The position numbers and the translations under genes were made by a program. This document shows, in pieces, positions 44,113 through 53,963 of a DNA stretch of 64,000 nt. This DNA is from CBDCVD01 sp965224015 (GTDB taxonomy: Bacteria; Pseudomonadota; Alphaproteobacteria; Rhizobiales; CBDCVD01), in contig OZ245032.1 of the NCBI GenBank assembly GCA_965224015.1, forward strand, positions 1,178,001 to 1,242,000, read 5' to 3'. Below the pieces are notes generated by a model that saw nothing but the letters and a program-made list of their open reading frames with translations, was not told where the DNA came from and ran no database searches. Positions within the stretch are counted from its first letter, which is position 1, and every line of letters starts with the position of its first letter.

Positions 44113-45489
44113 TCACGTCGCGCAAGAGGGCTTGCGCAGATCCGAGGCGAATTTCCTGGCAAACAAGCGACTAACCCGAGGTGGAACCCGTACCCGAAGG
44201 TCAACCTCCCCCGTGTCCTGGTCATCGCGGCGCGCAAGTACATGACAGGTTTCATAAAGCCAATGCAAATCAGCGCCGCGGCTGGCGGCTACCCGTAGAT
44301 ACCGCAAGGCATGGTTCTGCGTTAGGCCCGTTTCAATGCGCGCCAACAGTTCCCCCTTGCCCTCCCCCGTTTTGGCCGAGACCGGTATCGCCCTTGCACT
44401 CTGAGCAAACTGTGCGTAAAGGGCCTGCCGCTCATCAGGGGTCAAAATGTCGATCTTGTTCCACACGTCAACCACGCGACCCGACTCGCCTGTGTCCACC
44501 CCCAGAGTGGCAAGGACCTCCACAACGTCCTGTGCATGCGCACGATGGTTTGAGGCCGCAATGTCATGGACATGCAGGATCAGATCGGCCTCCACAACCT
44601 CCTCCAGGGTCGCACGAAACGCGGCGATCAATTCGGTGGGCAAGTCGGAAATAAAGCCAACCGTGTCCGATAGGATCGCCGGCGAGCCCGCAGGCAGGTC
44701 AATGCGCCGCAATACCGGATCAAGGGTCGCGAAAGGCATGTCTTCAACGTCCACATGACTCCCTGTTATCAGGTTGAACAACGTTGACTTTCCCGCGTTT
44801 GTGTAGCCAACGAGGGCGATTACGGGAACATGATTGCGCTGGCGCTTTTTGCGCTGCAGGGCGCGGCGCGTGCGCACGCGCTCAAGATGCGACTTTATGC
44901 TTGTAATGCGCTTGGCGATGACACGCCGGTCTGCCTCAATCTGGGTCTCGCCTGGGCCGCCGAGGAATCCAAAACCACCACGCTGACGCTCCAGATGGGT
45001 CCAACTGCGCACCAGGCGGGACCGCTGATAGGTCAAATGCGCCAGTTCCACTTGCAGCCGCCCCTCTCGGGTGCGGGCGCGAGCGCCAAAAATCTCCAAA
45101 ATAAGCCCGGTGCGATCGATAACCTTGGTGGCAAGTACGCGCTCAAGATTGCGCTGCTGAATTGCGCTGAGGCGCGCATCAATGACGGTCACGTCAACGG
45201 GTAAGGGATACGCGGCAGCAATCTGCTCAATTTTTCCCGACCCCAGATACGAGGCCGGATTGATCGCCGCCATATTGACGATCTGATGATCTACGATCTT
45301 CAAATCAATGGCGCGCGCCAACCCTTGCACCTCCAGCATTCTGGCCTGAGGAGAGAGGGTATCCGCGCACACCTGCCGCCTAACACCAGCGCTAAATGTA
45401 CGGCCCATGTCCGAGGCCGCACGCGCAGGCCCCGAGCTGAGCAGTACCGGAACAATAATCCGGGCATTGCCTGACGACAGCTGCCGCAA
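44113..45489 (-). CDS. hflX: ribosome-splitting GTPase HflX
   Basis: A 458-residue Obg/HflX GTPase. The N-terminal HflX domain has NPASYLGSGKIEQI and VIDARLSAIQQRNLER. The glycine-rich GGFGFLGGPGETQIE segment precedes the G domain, which has GYTNAGKST (G1), DTVGFISDLP (G3) and NKID (G4). HflX splits stalled or heat-stressed 70S ribosomes. It lies 65 bp downstream of hfq on the same strand, the usual hfq-hflX order. Confidence 0.95.
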   Translation of the reverse strand: MRQLSSGNARIIVPVLLSSGPARAASDMGRTFSAGVRRQVCADTLSPQARMLEVQGLARAIDLKIVDHQIVNMAAINPASYLGSGKIEQIAAAYPLPVDVTVIDARLSAIQQRNLERVLATKVIDRTGLILEIFGARARTREGRLQVELAHLTYQRSRLVRSWTHLERQRGGFGFLGGPGETQIEADRRVIAKRITSIKSHLERVRTRRALQRKKRQRNHVPVIALVGYTNAGKSTLFNLITGSHVDVEDMPFATLDPVLRRIDLPAGSPAILSDTVGFISDLPTELIAAFRATLEEVVEADLILHVHDIAASNHRAHAQDVVEVLATLGVDTGESGRVVDVWNKIDILTPDERQALYAQFAQSARAIPVSAKTGEGKGELLARIETGLTQNHALRYLRVAASRGADLHWLYETCHVLARRDDQDTGEVDLRVRVPPRVSRLFARKFASDLRKPSCAT

Positions 45490-45554
45490 ATCCTGAACAT
45501 GAGGAGAAAAATCAACCGTGTCGATGGGGCGCTATTCCTTTACGAGCAAACCTA

Positions 45555-45803
45555 TCATTCGTCCCCACCATCATTGCCCTCGTAGAGTTGTATGGGTTGA
45601 ATAGGCATGATCGTCGAAACAGCATGCTTATAGACCAGCTGGGAGTGGCCATCGCGCCGCAATAACACACAAAAGTTATCAAACCAGGTGACCACACCTT
45701 GCAGTTTGACGCCATTGACGAGAAATATCGTCAGCGGCACCTTGTTTTTTCGAACATGATTCAGGAACGTATCTTGTAAATTATGTGAGCGATCAACCGC
45801 CAT
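45555..45803 (-). CDS. hfq: RNA chaperone Hfq
   Basis: An 82-residue Sm-like protein with NHVRKNKVPLTIFLVNG (Sm1) and YKHAVSTIMP (Sm2, with the KHA motif). It forms a hexamer that pairs small RNAs with mRNAs. The length is normal for alphaproteobacteria, with a short C-terminal tail. The ATG at 45803 has a GAGGAAAAA purine stretch upstream. The gene precedes hflX. Confidence 0.97.
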   Translation of the reverse strand: MAVDRSHNLQDTFLNHVRKNKVPLTIFLVNGVKLQGVVTWFDNFCVLLRRDGHSQLVYKHAVSTIMPIQPIQLYEGNDGGDE

Positions 45804-46898
45804 GTTTTTTCCTCACATTTAGACCTAAAATCTCAAGCATCCAATACGGTAGACAAATAACCACTGCACTGTAACAACAAAACTCTCTTACAACTTACTC
45901 AGGGATTCACCTATGAATCAACTTGAATTCGATATTTTTAACAGACATACAGCATTTTGCACTCTTGCTCAATGCTTGCGCCCAAAAACTGGCACCGGAT
46001 CCTCTCCAACAATGGCGCGCATGCCGCATATCCGTCAAATATTCACCACCCAGGCGAATTCGCTAAAGCGTTCGTCATTAAAACCGATGGCCGCTCCCTG
46101 CGTACTTACCACAACAAACTGCGGTAGCACGGCCCCAAATCCTTGCGAGTGGCACATCAGATACTGCGGCAGCCCCCCTTGGAACGCAAGTCACACTATT
46201 TTGATGGCTCCCACATACACAACCGCACGCAGAAAAGGTCCTGCAACGAAACCGCAATAACCAGCTACCACAACTGACCACAAAAGATAATCTTTCACGC
46301 CCCCCAGCGCCATGGTTTTCGACTCCCCTTTGGCAATGGCCGCGTTTGTTCAACCCGAGAGATCGCCAAAACCAGTGTACAGCATACGTATATACAACAT
46401 ACGTATAGTTGTCATGCTAAATCATTCTCGCCCAAAATTCTACTTAAATACGCACACAATGCAAATTACTCTCCAAAACCGCTTGCGTCAGCCGTTACCA
46501 TGAGCTAAATCGTATCAAGCAATTCCATTGTGGGTCGATGTATCGCGCGCGTTCCGGTCCCTCTTCGTTCTCGAATTTGTATGCCGTCTATGTTTTCGTG
46601 CTCTCGCGGCACTGTGGATGGCTTTTACGGAGGCTGGGGTCAGCCGGGGTCTGTGTGACCTGTCTCTTTGATGCAGGACATTCCACGGGTGTCAACTGGT
46701 TAATTTATGAAATTTTGACTGGAAACCGGTTATCGTCCATCATACCCCATGCGTTGATAGTATGCGGCGGTGTTGCAGTCCTTGATACACCACGCAATCG
46801 GGTTGGGTTGGTGGGTCCGCCGCGCAACCCGTTAAGCAATCATTATGTATGATGTGCGATAGTTTGACCCATTAATTGTTCAATTACCAATAATAAAA
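45804..46898. other. long intergenic region without a recognised gene
   Basis: About 1.1 kb between hfq (leftward) and the NYN gene (rightward). Open frames of 104-115 codons exist (45913-46260 and 46538-46852) but neither resembles a known family nor has convincing coding character. No repeat family from this window was recognised here. A decayed gene or a small-RNA locus is possible. Confidence 0.4.
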
Positions 46899-47522
46899 AT
46901 GAGAATAGATGTGTTTGATCCCAGAGAAAAGATAGCCTTGTTTATTGAGGGGGCCAACCTGTACGCCACCGCGAAAACCCTTGGCTTTGATATCGACTAC
47001 AAACGCCTGCTAACCAGTTTTGAGGACAAGTGTTACCTCCTGCGCGCCTACTATTACACGGCCCTGGCAGAAGATCAGGAGTACAGCTCCATCCGCCCCC
47101 TGATCGATTGGCTTGATTATAACGGCTATACGGTGATCACCAAGCCGACGAAAGAATTTTACGACAGTTCCGGGCGGCGCAAGGTCAAGGGCAACATGAA
47201 TATTGAGATGAGCGTCGATATTCTGACTTTAGCGGAAACGATCGATCACATTGTTCTTTTCACTGGTGATGGGGATTTTCGCGCCGTGGTCGAGGCGGTA
47301 CAGCGAAAGGGACGAAAGGTCAGCGTTGTGTCATCATTAAAGTCCTCGCCGCCAATGGTGGCGGACGAGTTGCGTCGCCAAGCCGATTATTTCGTCGAAC
47401 TCACCGACCTTATATCCGAGATCGGACGCGATATGAGTGAGCGCAATCCCTACAATAACACCCATGGGCAGACAAGCAGTGGCCACGCGGGCTACGATGA
47501 TGATTTCTTCGACGATGATTAA
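46899..47522 (+). CDS. NYN domain-containing protein (LabA/DUF88 family)
   Basis: A 207-residue protein with a PIN-like NYN nuclease domain: ALFIEGANLYATAK near the start, KGNMNIEMSVDIL in the middle and FTGDGDFRAVVEAV with the acidic cluster. These resemble the metal-binding acidic residues of NYN RNases. The C-terminus is acidic (DDDFFDDD). It may process RNA; no substrate can be inferred. It is monocistronic. Confidence 0.88.
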   Translation: MRIDVFDPREKIALFIEGANLYATAKTLGFDIDYKRLLTSFEDKCYLLRAYYYTALAEDQEYSSIRPLIDWLDYNGYTVITKPTKEFYDSSGRRKVKGNMNIEMSVDILTLAETIDHIVLFTGDGDFRAVVEAVQRKGRKVSVVSSLKSSPPMVADELRRQADYFVELTDLISEIGRDMSERNPYNNTHGQTSSGHAGYDDDFFDDD

Positions 47523-47631
47523 GTGCCTTGAGGGTTGTTGACGAGCCCGCCGCGGCGGGACCTGTCCTTATATTTGCACAGGCACTTGCATCAATTGCTG
47601 TCGCGTGCTTTTTGTTGGACACTTGGGTATC

Positions 47632-47753
47632 TCTATGAACCGGCATCTGCTTGCCCGCTCCTTGCTCCTTGCGTCTTGCGCCACCCATGAAAGACACCCT
47701 GGTGGTGGGCCCAAGACACAAGGAACGGGCAGGCCAGATCGTCAATAGACGTC
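47632..47753. repeat. dispersed repeat family D copy
   Basis: TCTATGAACCGGCATC to GGCCAGATCGTCAATAGACG. The arms CCCGCTCCTTG...CACCC and GGTGGTGGGC...CAAGGAACGGGC are partly complementary. It lies just upstream of the alpha/beta hydrolase start. Confidence 0.8.
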
Positions 47754-47789
47754 TCCACCTGATTGCATCCGTGCGCGAGGCTCTATGCG

Positions 47790-48707
47790 ATGCGCGAACA
47801 AACCATAGCACCCTCCAGGCGATCGCATTTTTTCACCAGTGAAGATGGCCTGTGCTTGCACGCCTGCGTCTATAAGACTCAGGGCAAGACTCAGGGCGCT
47901 GGGAGAGACCAGGACACATCCCCCTATCCTCCGTTGATTTGCCTTCCTGGCCTGAGTCGAACCGCGCGCGATTTTCATCCCCTTGCAACAGTCTTGCACG
48001 GGGCCCATGATCGCCCGCGCGACGTTTATGCCCTTGATTATCGCGGGCGCGGGCAATCCGCTTATGACCCAAACTGGAAAAACTACACCCCCTTTGTCGA
48101 AGCGCAGGACGTGATCTGCGCCATGGACCGGTTTGGTCTGGAGAGCGCTGATTTTCTTGGTACGTCGCGCGGAGGAATCATTATCCTGGTGCTGGCCCTT
48201 AAGGCGCGGAACCGCATTCGCCGATTTATTTTCAATGATATCGGCCCGCGCGTAAACATGTCCGGCCTGCTTGGCATCAAACACCGCCTGGGACATACGC
48301 CGGAGCCACAAACCTGGGAAGAGGCCGCGGCAATGCTGCGCAATCAATTTGCAAGCCAGTTCCCTTCACTTGATCATGAGCGATGGCTGGCGTTGGCAAA
48401 AAGGACCTACCGCAATGACGGTGGCCGTCCCAGGCGCGACTATGATACCAATCTGCTCAAAACTCTTGATGATCTGAATGAGGCGCGTGAGCTTCCTGCC
48501 CTTTGGGAACCGTTCAAATTACTCGTTGCAGCCCCTGGACTGGTCATTCACGGAGAAAACTCCGATATTCTAACCCGCGACATTATTGACGAGATGTGTC
48601 AGATCAAGCCCGATCTTCAGGTTCATACGGTTCCCGATCAGGGCCACGTGCCGCTTCTGGACGACGTACCAACGCAGAACGTTATAGGGACATTTCTGAA
48701 CACATAA
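47790..48707 (+). CDS. alpha/beta hydrolase
   Basis: A protein of about 305 residues with oxyanion segment LICLPGLSRTARDF, nucleophile elbow LGTSRGG (Ser about 123) and a late DQGHVPLLDD with the catalytic histidine. Substrate unknown. ATG 47790 is preferred; GTG 47763 is upstream. The TAA stop is shared with the first base of a family-B repeat beginning at 48707, so the insertion borders or even created the stop codon. Confidence 0.88.
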   Translation: MREQTIAPSRRSHFFTSEDGLCLHACVYKTQGKTQGAGRDQDTSPYPPLICLPGLSRTARDFHPLATVLHGAHDRPRDVYALDYRGRGQSAYDPNWKNYTPFVEAQDVICAMDRFGLESADFLGTSRGGIIILVLALKARNRIRRFIFNDIGPRVNMSGLLGIKHRLGHTPEPQTWEEAAAMLRNQFASQFPSLDHERWLALAKRTYRNDGGRPRRDYDTNLLKTLDDLNEARELPALWEPFKLLVAAPGLVIHGENSDILTRDIIDEMCQIKPDLQVHTVPDQGHVPLLDDVPTQNVIGTFLNT

Positions 48708-48810
48708 TACCAGCGGTATTGGCTTTATAGACACGCCGACTGGTGTATTGCCTTGATAACACAACGGTTTGACGCAAATGCATGAGTCATTGGCAAGGGC
48801 CCTTGGTATA
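48707..48810. repeat. dispersed repeat family B, copy 6
   Basis: ATACCAGCGGTATTGGCTTT to AAGGGCCCTTGGTAT with all internal blocks. It overlaps the hydrolase stop codon on its left and abuts a family-C palindrome on its right. Confidence 0.9.
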
Positions 48811-48864
48811 ATACCAAGGAGCTTTGCGTTTAACCCTTGGCCCAAGTTCAAAGCCCCTTGGTAT
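48811..48864. repeat. palindromic repeat family C, copy 1
   Basis: 54 bp from ATACCAAGGAGCTTTGCG to CAAAGCCCCTTGGTAT, an imperfect palindrome sharing only the outer ATACCA/TGGTAT with family B. A second, partly degraded copy lies at 54884-54937. Confidence 0.8.
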
Positions 48865-48917
48865 AACAAAGTAGCAGAAAATGATCGCGGTCCAATTTCT
48901 CGTCAAGCTGGACCTCT

Positions 48918-48980
48918 CTATAGCAAAATGCGTTTTGCTGCCGCTCACAAAATGGGTACACCTAACCCCATGCTAATCTA
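48918..48980. repeat. family A repeat, deleted copy overlapping the dnaE2 stop
   Basis: CTATAGCAAAATGCG joined directly to CCGCTCACAAAATGGGTACA and CCCCATGCTAATCTA, so the middle is missing. Its last three bases are the reverse complement of the dnaE2 TAG stop. Confidence 0.8.
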
Positions 48981-51900
48981 ATGAAAATCTCGCGATGGAA
49001 AAAGGCGCTTTGTGTGCTCGCGCGGATGCTGCAAGGCCGCTCGATAATCTTTACCGGAAACTAACGGCGATTCGGAGTGCAATTTGTCGTTATAGGATTT
49101 ATCATCACACCCATCCAGCGTTTGCAAAAGAAAAGATATATCATCAATATGTTTGACAATGACATGGGTGACAAGGCCCTGGCGCTGCAGGACACCACGC
49201 ACGCGCATGGCCCGTGCAGTCATGATAATTCGACGGTACTGTTGAAAAATGTCACGCCACACAATCAGATTGGCCGAACCCGTGTCGTCCTCCAAAGTAA
49301 TAAAAACCACGCCCTTGGCTGTGCCAGGGCGCTGGCGCGCAAGAACAATACCCGCAACGCATACGGATGTACCGTCAGGCATTCTCAGCAAAGTTCGATT
49401 CTCCTGCGTCTTGCGCAAGCGCGCGCGCAATAACCCCATAGGATGCGCGCGCAAAGACAGGCGCGTGGAGACATAATCCTGTACCACATGCTCGCCCAGG
49501 GTCATTTTTGGCAACAAAGTGCCGGTCTCATCAAAGGGCGTTTCGTTCTCATCGTAATGATCAAAAAGAGGCAGCGGTTGCGGTCCCTTTATGGTCTTGA
49601 TACTCCAAAGGGCATTGCGGCGTCCGGCTTTCATGGAACGAAACGCATCGGCGCGCGCCAGACGCTCCAATAAAGCGGGCTCAATGCCCGCCCGGCGCCA
49701 CAGATCACGCGGCTCACCATAACCATTACCCCGCGCGGCAACAATCCACCGCGCATCGTCCTCATGCACGCCCTTGATTTGCCGCATCCCCAGGCGCAGG
49801 GCAAAATCACCGGTTTTGTCCGACTGCTCCAAAGTGCAGTCCCAGTTGGAAAAGTTCACATCAACGGGGCGCACCGCCACCCCATGGGCGCGAGCATCGC
49901 GGACAATTTGCGCGGGAGCGTAAAACCCCATGGGCTGTGCGTTTAAAAGTGCACAGGCAAAAGCGGCCGGATAATGGCATTTCAGCCAACCGGAAACATA
50001 GGCCAAAAGTGCAAAACTGGCGGCATGACTTTCGGGAAATCCATATTCCCCAAAACCCTCAATCTGGCTGAAGCAACGCTCAGCAAACGCCTGGTCGTAG
50101 CCATTCTGGCGCATGCCGGTAATGAACTTTTCACGAAAAAGATGGATGGTGCCGTTCTTTTTAAATGTTGCCATGGCCCGGCGCAGGCCATCAGCTTCAT
50201 CAGCGCTAAAGCCTGCGCCGACAATGGCAATGCGCATGGCTTGCTCTTGAAACAACGGTACGCCCAGGGTGCGTTTTAGTACTTTTTCCAAGGCCACTGA
50301 AGGATAACTGACCGGCTCCTTGCCATCGCGGCGGCGCAGATAGGGATGCACCATATCTCCCTGGATAGGGCCCGGGCGAACGATAGCAATTTCGATCACC
50401 AGATCATAGAAATTGCGCGGTCGCATACGCGGCAAAAAGGACATCTGCGCCCGGCTTTCAATCTGAAAAATACCAATCGTGTCAGCGGCGCAAAACATGT
50501 CATAAACCGCCTTATCCCCTTGGGGGATGGAAGCCAGGGTTTCGTGGCGGTGGTAATGTGCACGCAGCAATGCAAAGCTTTTGCGAATACATGTCAGCAT
50601 TCCCAAGCCCAGCACATCCACCTTCAATATTCCAAGGGCATCAATGTCGTCCTTGTCCCACTCGATAACGGTACGGTCTTGCATGGCCGCATTCTCAATC
50701 GGCACCAACTCGTCAAGACGCGACTTGGTCATAACAAAACCACCGACATGCTGAGACAGATGACGGGGAAAACCAATCAACTGGACCATGAGCCGCAGAC
50801 AAAGCCCAAGCCGCGGATCATCCGGGTCAAGACCAACCTCACGCACACGCTCGACATCAATTCCCCGCCCGGACCGTCCCCAGACCTGTGAGGCCAAGGC
50901 TGAAACCGTATCCTCGCAAAGGCCAAGCACTTTGCCAATGTCGCGAATAGCGCTGCGGGCACGATAGCAAATAACGGTTGCTGTAAGGCCGGCGTGGGCG
51001 CGACCGTATTTGCGATAAATATACTGAATAACCTCCTCACGTCGCTGGTGCTCAAAGTCCACATCAATATCGGGAGGCTCGTTGCGCGCCGATGAAATAA
51101 AACGCTCAAAAACCATATCCATTCTATCTGGAGACACTGACGTGATACCCAGAATGTAACAGATGACTGAATTGGCGGCCGAGCCGCGCCCTTGACACAG
51201 GATGGCCCCGCCAGGCTTATCCTCGCGCCGGGCAAAACGGACGATATCATAAACGGTCAAAAAATAAGGCGCATAGTTCAGCTGTGCGATGACGCGCAGT
51301 TCGTGGGCCATTTGTTTTTTGATTTTCTCGGGCGCACCTGCGGGAAACCTGTTGTTTATGTGAACATTGACAAGGTGTTGCAGCTGCGCCTGGGGATCGC
51401 GCCCATTGGCGACCTCCTGTGGGTAGTTGTATCGCAACTCATCAAGGCTGAAGGTAATCTGGTCGGCTATGTCAAGCGTATGGGCGATGGCCTGCGGATA
51501 ACGGGAAAACAAGGCCGCCATGGCGGCTGGACTTTTTAGATGTCGCTCGGCATTTTTCTGAACAAGAAACCCAGCAGCATCGATGCACAGTTTTTCGCGC
51601 ATGCAGGTGAGAACGTCGCAAAGCGCGCGCCGCTTAGGGTTGTGCATCAAAACATTATTGGTGGCAACACAGGCAATACCTTTTTCTTGAGCGATCCTGG
51701 ACAGCGTTGCCAGGCGCTTAGCATCCAGGGCATTATAATAGTGGGTCAATGTTACATAAAACGGTCCGGGCAAGTGGTCCTTCCAAAAACAAAGCCTGTC
51801 AGCAAAGGCTGCAAATGACATATCGGAGCAATCATCAGGAGGCACCACAAGGATGACCTGGCCTGCGCAATAATCCAGAACATCGTCTGGATACAGAATA

Positions 51901-52265
51901 CACGTTCCCTTTTCCCCCCGCCGGCGACCTCGCGTGATTAATTGCGATAGCCGTCCATATGCGGCCCGATCGCGTGGAAAGATGATCAACCGCTCACCAT
52001 CGGCAAGACAAATCTCACTGCCGACAAGAATGCGGATGGGGGTCTTCCTGGCCTGAGCAAAAGCCCGTACGACCCCGGCAAGAGAGTTTCGATCCGTGAT
52101 CGCAACGGCATGCAGACCCAACTCAGCAGCACGTGCAACATATTCCTGAGGGTGCGATGCCCCCTCGAGAAAAGTAAAATTGGTTGTTACATGTAATTCC
52201 GCATAAGCAGGTGGCTCATGATGATTATCGTGATCTCGGGTATCTTGATGTCTGCTCTTTGTCAT
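48978..52265 (-). CDS. dnaE2: error-prone DNA polymerase DnaE2 (ImuC)
   Basis: A 1095-residue C-family polymerase of the DnaE2/ImuC type. The N-terminal PHP domain contains YAELHVTTNFTFLEGAS and HAVAITDRNSLAG, and the polymerase core contains CQGRGSAANSVICY, DIDVDFEHQRREEV, VDVLGLGML, VPLFQEQAMRIAI and GFGEYGFPESHAASFALL. It performs damage-induced mutagenic translesion synthesis with ImuA and ImuB. It is last in the imuA-imuB-dnaE2 operon. Its stop codon lies within a repeat-A remnant, so the natural C-terminus may have been slightly altered. Confidence 0.96.
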   Translation of the reverse strand: MTKSRHQDTRDHDNHHEPPAYAELHVTTNFTFLEGASHPQEYVARAAELGLHAVAITDRNSLAGVVRAFAQARKTPIRILVGSEICLADGERLIIFPRDRAAYGRLSQLITRGRRRGEKGTCILYPDDVLDYCAGQVILVVPPDDCSDMSFAAFADRLCFWKDHLPGPFYVTLTHYYNALDAKRLATLSRIAQEKGIACVATNNVLMHNPKRRALCDVLTCMREKLCIDAAGFLVQKNAERHLKSPAAMAALFSRYPQAIAHTLDIADQITFSLDELRYNYPQEVANGRDPQAQLQHLVNVHINNRFPAGAPEKIKKQMAHELRVIAQLNYAPYFLTVYDIVRFARREDKPGGAILCQGRGSAANSVICYILGITSVSPDRMDMVFERFISSARNEPPDIDVDFEHQRREEVIQYIYRKYGRAHAGLTATVICYRARSAIRDIGKVLGLCEDTVSALASQVWGRSGRGIDVERVREVGLDPDDPRLGLCLRLMVQLIGFPRHLSQHVGGFVMTKSRLDELVPIENAAMQDRTVIEWDKDDIDALGILKVDVLGLGMLTCIRKSFALLRAHYHRHETLASIPQGDKAVYDMFCAADTIGIFQIESRAQMSFLPRMRPRNFYDLVIEIAIVRPGPIQGDMVHPYLRRRDGKEPVSYPSVALEKVLKRTLGVPLFQEQAMRIAIVGAGFSADEADGLRRAMATFKKNGTIHLFREKFITGMRQNGYDQAFAERCFSQIEGFGEYGFPESHAASFALLAYVSGWLKCHYPAAFACALLNAQPMGFYAPAQIVRDARAHGVAVRPVDVNFSNWDCTLEQSDKTGDFALRLGMRQIKGVHEDDARWIVAARGNGYGEPRDLWRRAGIEPALLERLARADAFRSMKAGRRNALWSIKTIKGPQPLPLFDHYDENETPFDETGTLLPKMTLGEHVVQDYVSTRLSLRAHPMGLLRARLRKTQENRTLLRMPDGTSVCVAGIVLARQRPGTAKGVVFITLEDDTGSANLIVWRDIFQQYRRIIMTARAMRVRGVLQRQGLVTHVIVKHIDDISFLLQTLDGCDDKSYNDKLHSESPLVSGKDYRAALQHPREHTKRLFPSRDFH

Positions 52266-52274
52266 TTAAATCAT

Positions 52275-53963
52275 TTAACTTCCCAGACCATGGACACACC
52301 AGAGCGTGCGGTTGCGCCCGGGCCCGTGCGGGGTAGCAAATAGCCACAATAAGGTCCCATCAACGGTTTGAACCCACCAGTAGTCCCGCGTGTCGTCGCC
52401 CCAATGAGGATTATCAGTCCACCATTGGGGTTCAATACGTTCAGGCCCCGCCAAAACGCAGATGGCGACAGGCTTGTTGTTCCAGCGAATTATCTCCGGA
52501 GGCGGGCAAATCCCATGGATAGCGGGTGTCTCGGCTACAGACTGGGGTGCTTGCAAAAGCTGCAAAGGGTGCATGGGCAAGGGTGGTGAAAAGGCCTGCC
52601 TGACCCAACTGCGTTCAACTGTCCCTGGAGGCGGCATATTTATGGCAGCCTGGGTGGCTATGGCGTACTCGGGAATATGGGTTGCGGTGGGTGCAAAGGC
52701 AAGAACCTGCGCATCGCCAAAGCGGTTACTCAAACTGTCGATGACCTGGGTGCAGGTATCCATATTCTGGTCAGTTTCCGAGCCCCTGCTCCATGCGCTT
52801 TGCCGCATTTTAATCGAAGCCACGCGATCAGCGCTCAAGCGCATACGCTCAATGCCAAAACCGATATCCAGCCCATCCAGGGGCTTTGCAAAAAGGCGCA
52901 ACAGGGCGTGTTTGTCACAACTGGGTGCGCTTGTGCGAATGCCGAGAATATGCGTTGTATGATCAACCCGCTCAAGGCAAAGAGTCGCGGCCCGCAGCCC
53001 CTGATTATCATTTTCAAGGCGTTGACAAAGGCGATTTGCCAGACGATCCAGAACAAAGACGATATCCTGTGTGCGTATGAGGGGATCGGAAAAATTTTGC
53101 TGCTCCTGATAAGCGCGTCTATAGCGCGCCGGGCGTATGGGCTCAGGGCTCTCACCGATCATCTGACGCAGGCGCTTTAAGGCCTCAAGGCCAAGGCGCA
53201 ACGCCAGGGACTTTTCAGGCACGCTAAAAAGCGAACCGATTGTCTTAAGCCCCAACTGTCGGCTACAGGCACACGTGGCAGGACCAAGGCGCAGTGCTTC
53301 CACAGGCAGAGGTGCCATAGCCTGACGCAAATCCTGTGATGCACCCTGCTCCTTGCCCCCTGGATCAACAATGATACTAGAAAAATCACGGTCATTATGC
53401 TTGCCAAAATGAGAAAGCGCCCAAGCCGCCCCCGGGGTTGGCGCTGCACCTGGGCGAACACTGAAACCGGCAGTCTGCAAACGGCGCACAATATCGCTCA
53501 GCAAATTAGCCTGAGACTTGAACAAATGCACACAGCCGGTCACATCAAGCAGGATCTCGTCATGTCCCGCGCGCGAGACAATCGGGGTATAGCGTGTTGC
53601 CCAACGCAATATTGTCTGGAGGAGGCGGGCATCATTATGGGGGCTGGCGGGCGTGGTGAGAAGCTCGGGATAGGCTGCGCGTGCATCGGTCAAAGCCATA
53701 CCCGGCACCAAGCCAAGGGACTGTGCTGAGGGACTGATGGCTTGCAAAAATAATCGGTTGCTATCTTCACAGATTAGCGCAAAAGGCTTGTCTTTCCATT
53801 GGGGCATGTTGCGCATCGCCCGCTCCACCGCCAGGTGTGGAAACCAAAGAGAAATATAGTGTTTGCCTGCTATTTTGCTGGCGGGTGTGTCCTGTGGCTT
53901 GAGCACAAAATCGCGGGTTGCGATCGGTGTGGCATTTTGTACGGATCTCACTGGGCAATTCAT
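52275..53963 (-). CDS. imuB: ImuB, Y-family DNA polymerase-like mutasome protein
   Basis: A 562-residue Y-family-like protein without the catalytic acidic residues, expected to bridge ImuA, DnaE2 and the beta clamp. Conserved parts are YISLWFPHLAVERAMR, PGMALTDARAAYPEL, DVTGCVHLF and RPARYRRAYQEQQNFSDPL in two blocks. The stop is 9 bp before dnaE2. The ATG at 53963 has GGGAG nine bases upstream, but the first 33 residues precede the usual family start and overlap the imuA frame by 197 bp, so a later start remains possible. Confidence 0.92.
   Translation of the reverse strand: MNCPVRSVQNATPIATRDFVLKPQDTPASKIAGKHYISLWFPHLAVERAMRNMPQWKDKPFALICEDSNRLFLQAISPSAQSLGLVPGMALTDARAAYPELLTTPASPHNDARLLQTILRWATRYTPIVSRAGHDEILLDVTGCVHLFKSQANLLSDIVRRLQTAGFSVRPGAAPTPGAAWALSHFGKHNDRDFSSIIVDPGGKEQGASQDLRQAMAPLPVEALRLGPATCACSRQLGLKTIGSLFSVPEKSLALRLGLEALKRLRQMIGESPEPIRPARYRRAYQEQQNFSDPLIRTQDIVFVLDRLANRLCQRLENDNQGLRAATLCLERVDHTTHILGIRTSAPSCDKHALLRLFAKPLDGLDIGFGIERMRLSADRVASIKMRQSAWSRGSETDQNMDTCTQVIDSLSNRFGDAQVLAFAPTATHIPEYAIATQAAINMPPPGTVERSWVRQAFSPPLPMHPLQLLQAPQSVAETPAIHGICPPPEIIRWNNKPVAICVLAGPERIEPQWWTDNPHWGDDTRDYWWVQTVDGTLLWLFATPHGPGRNRTLWCVHGLGS

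Noticed and set aside
45913..46260. Open frame of 115 codons after hfq
   Set aside because: No family resemblance, poor codon character for this genome and no partner genes. It is not supported as a CDS.
46538..46852. Open frame of 104 codons before the NYN gene
   Set aside because: Composition looks like random read-through of GC-rich DNA, with no recognisable motif or convincing ribosome-binding site.
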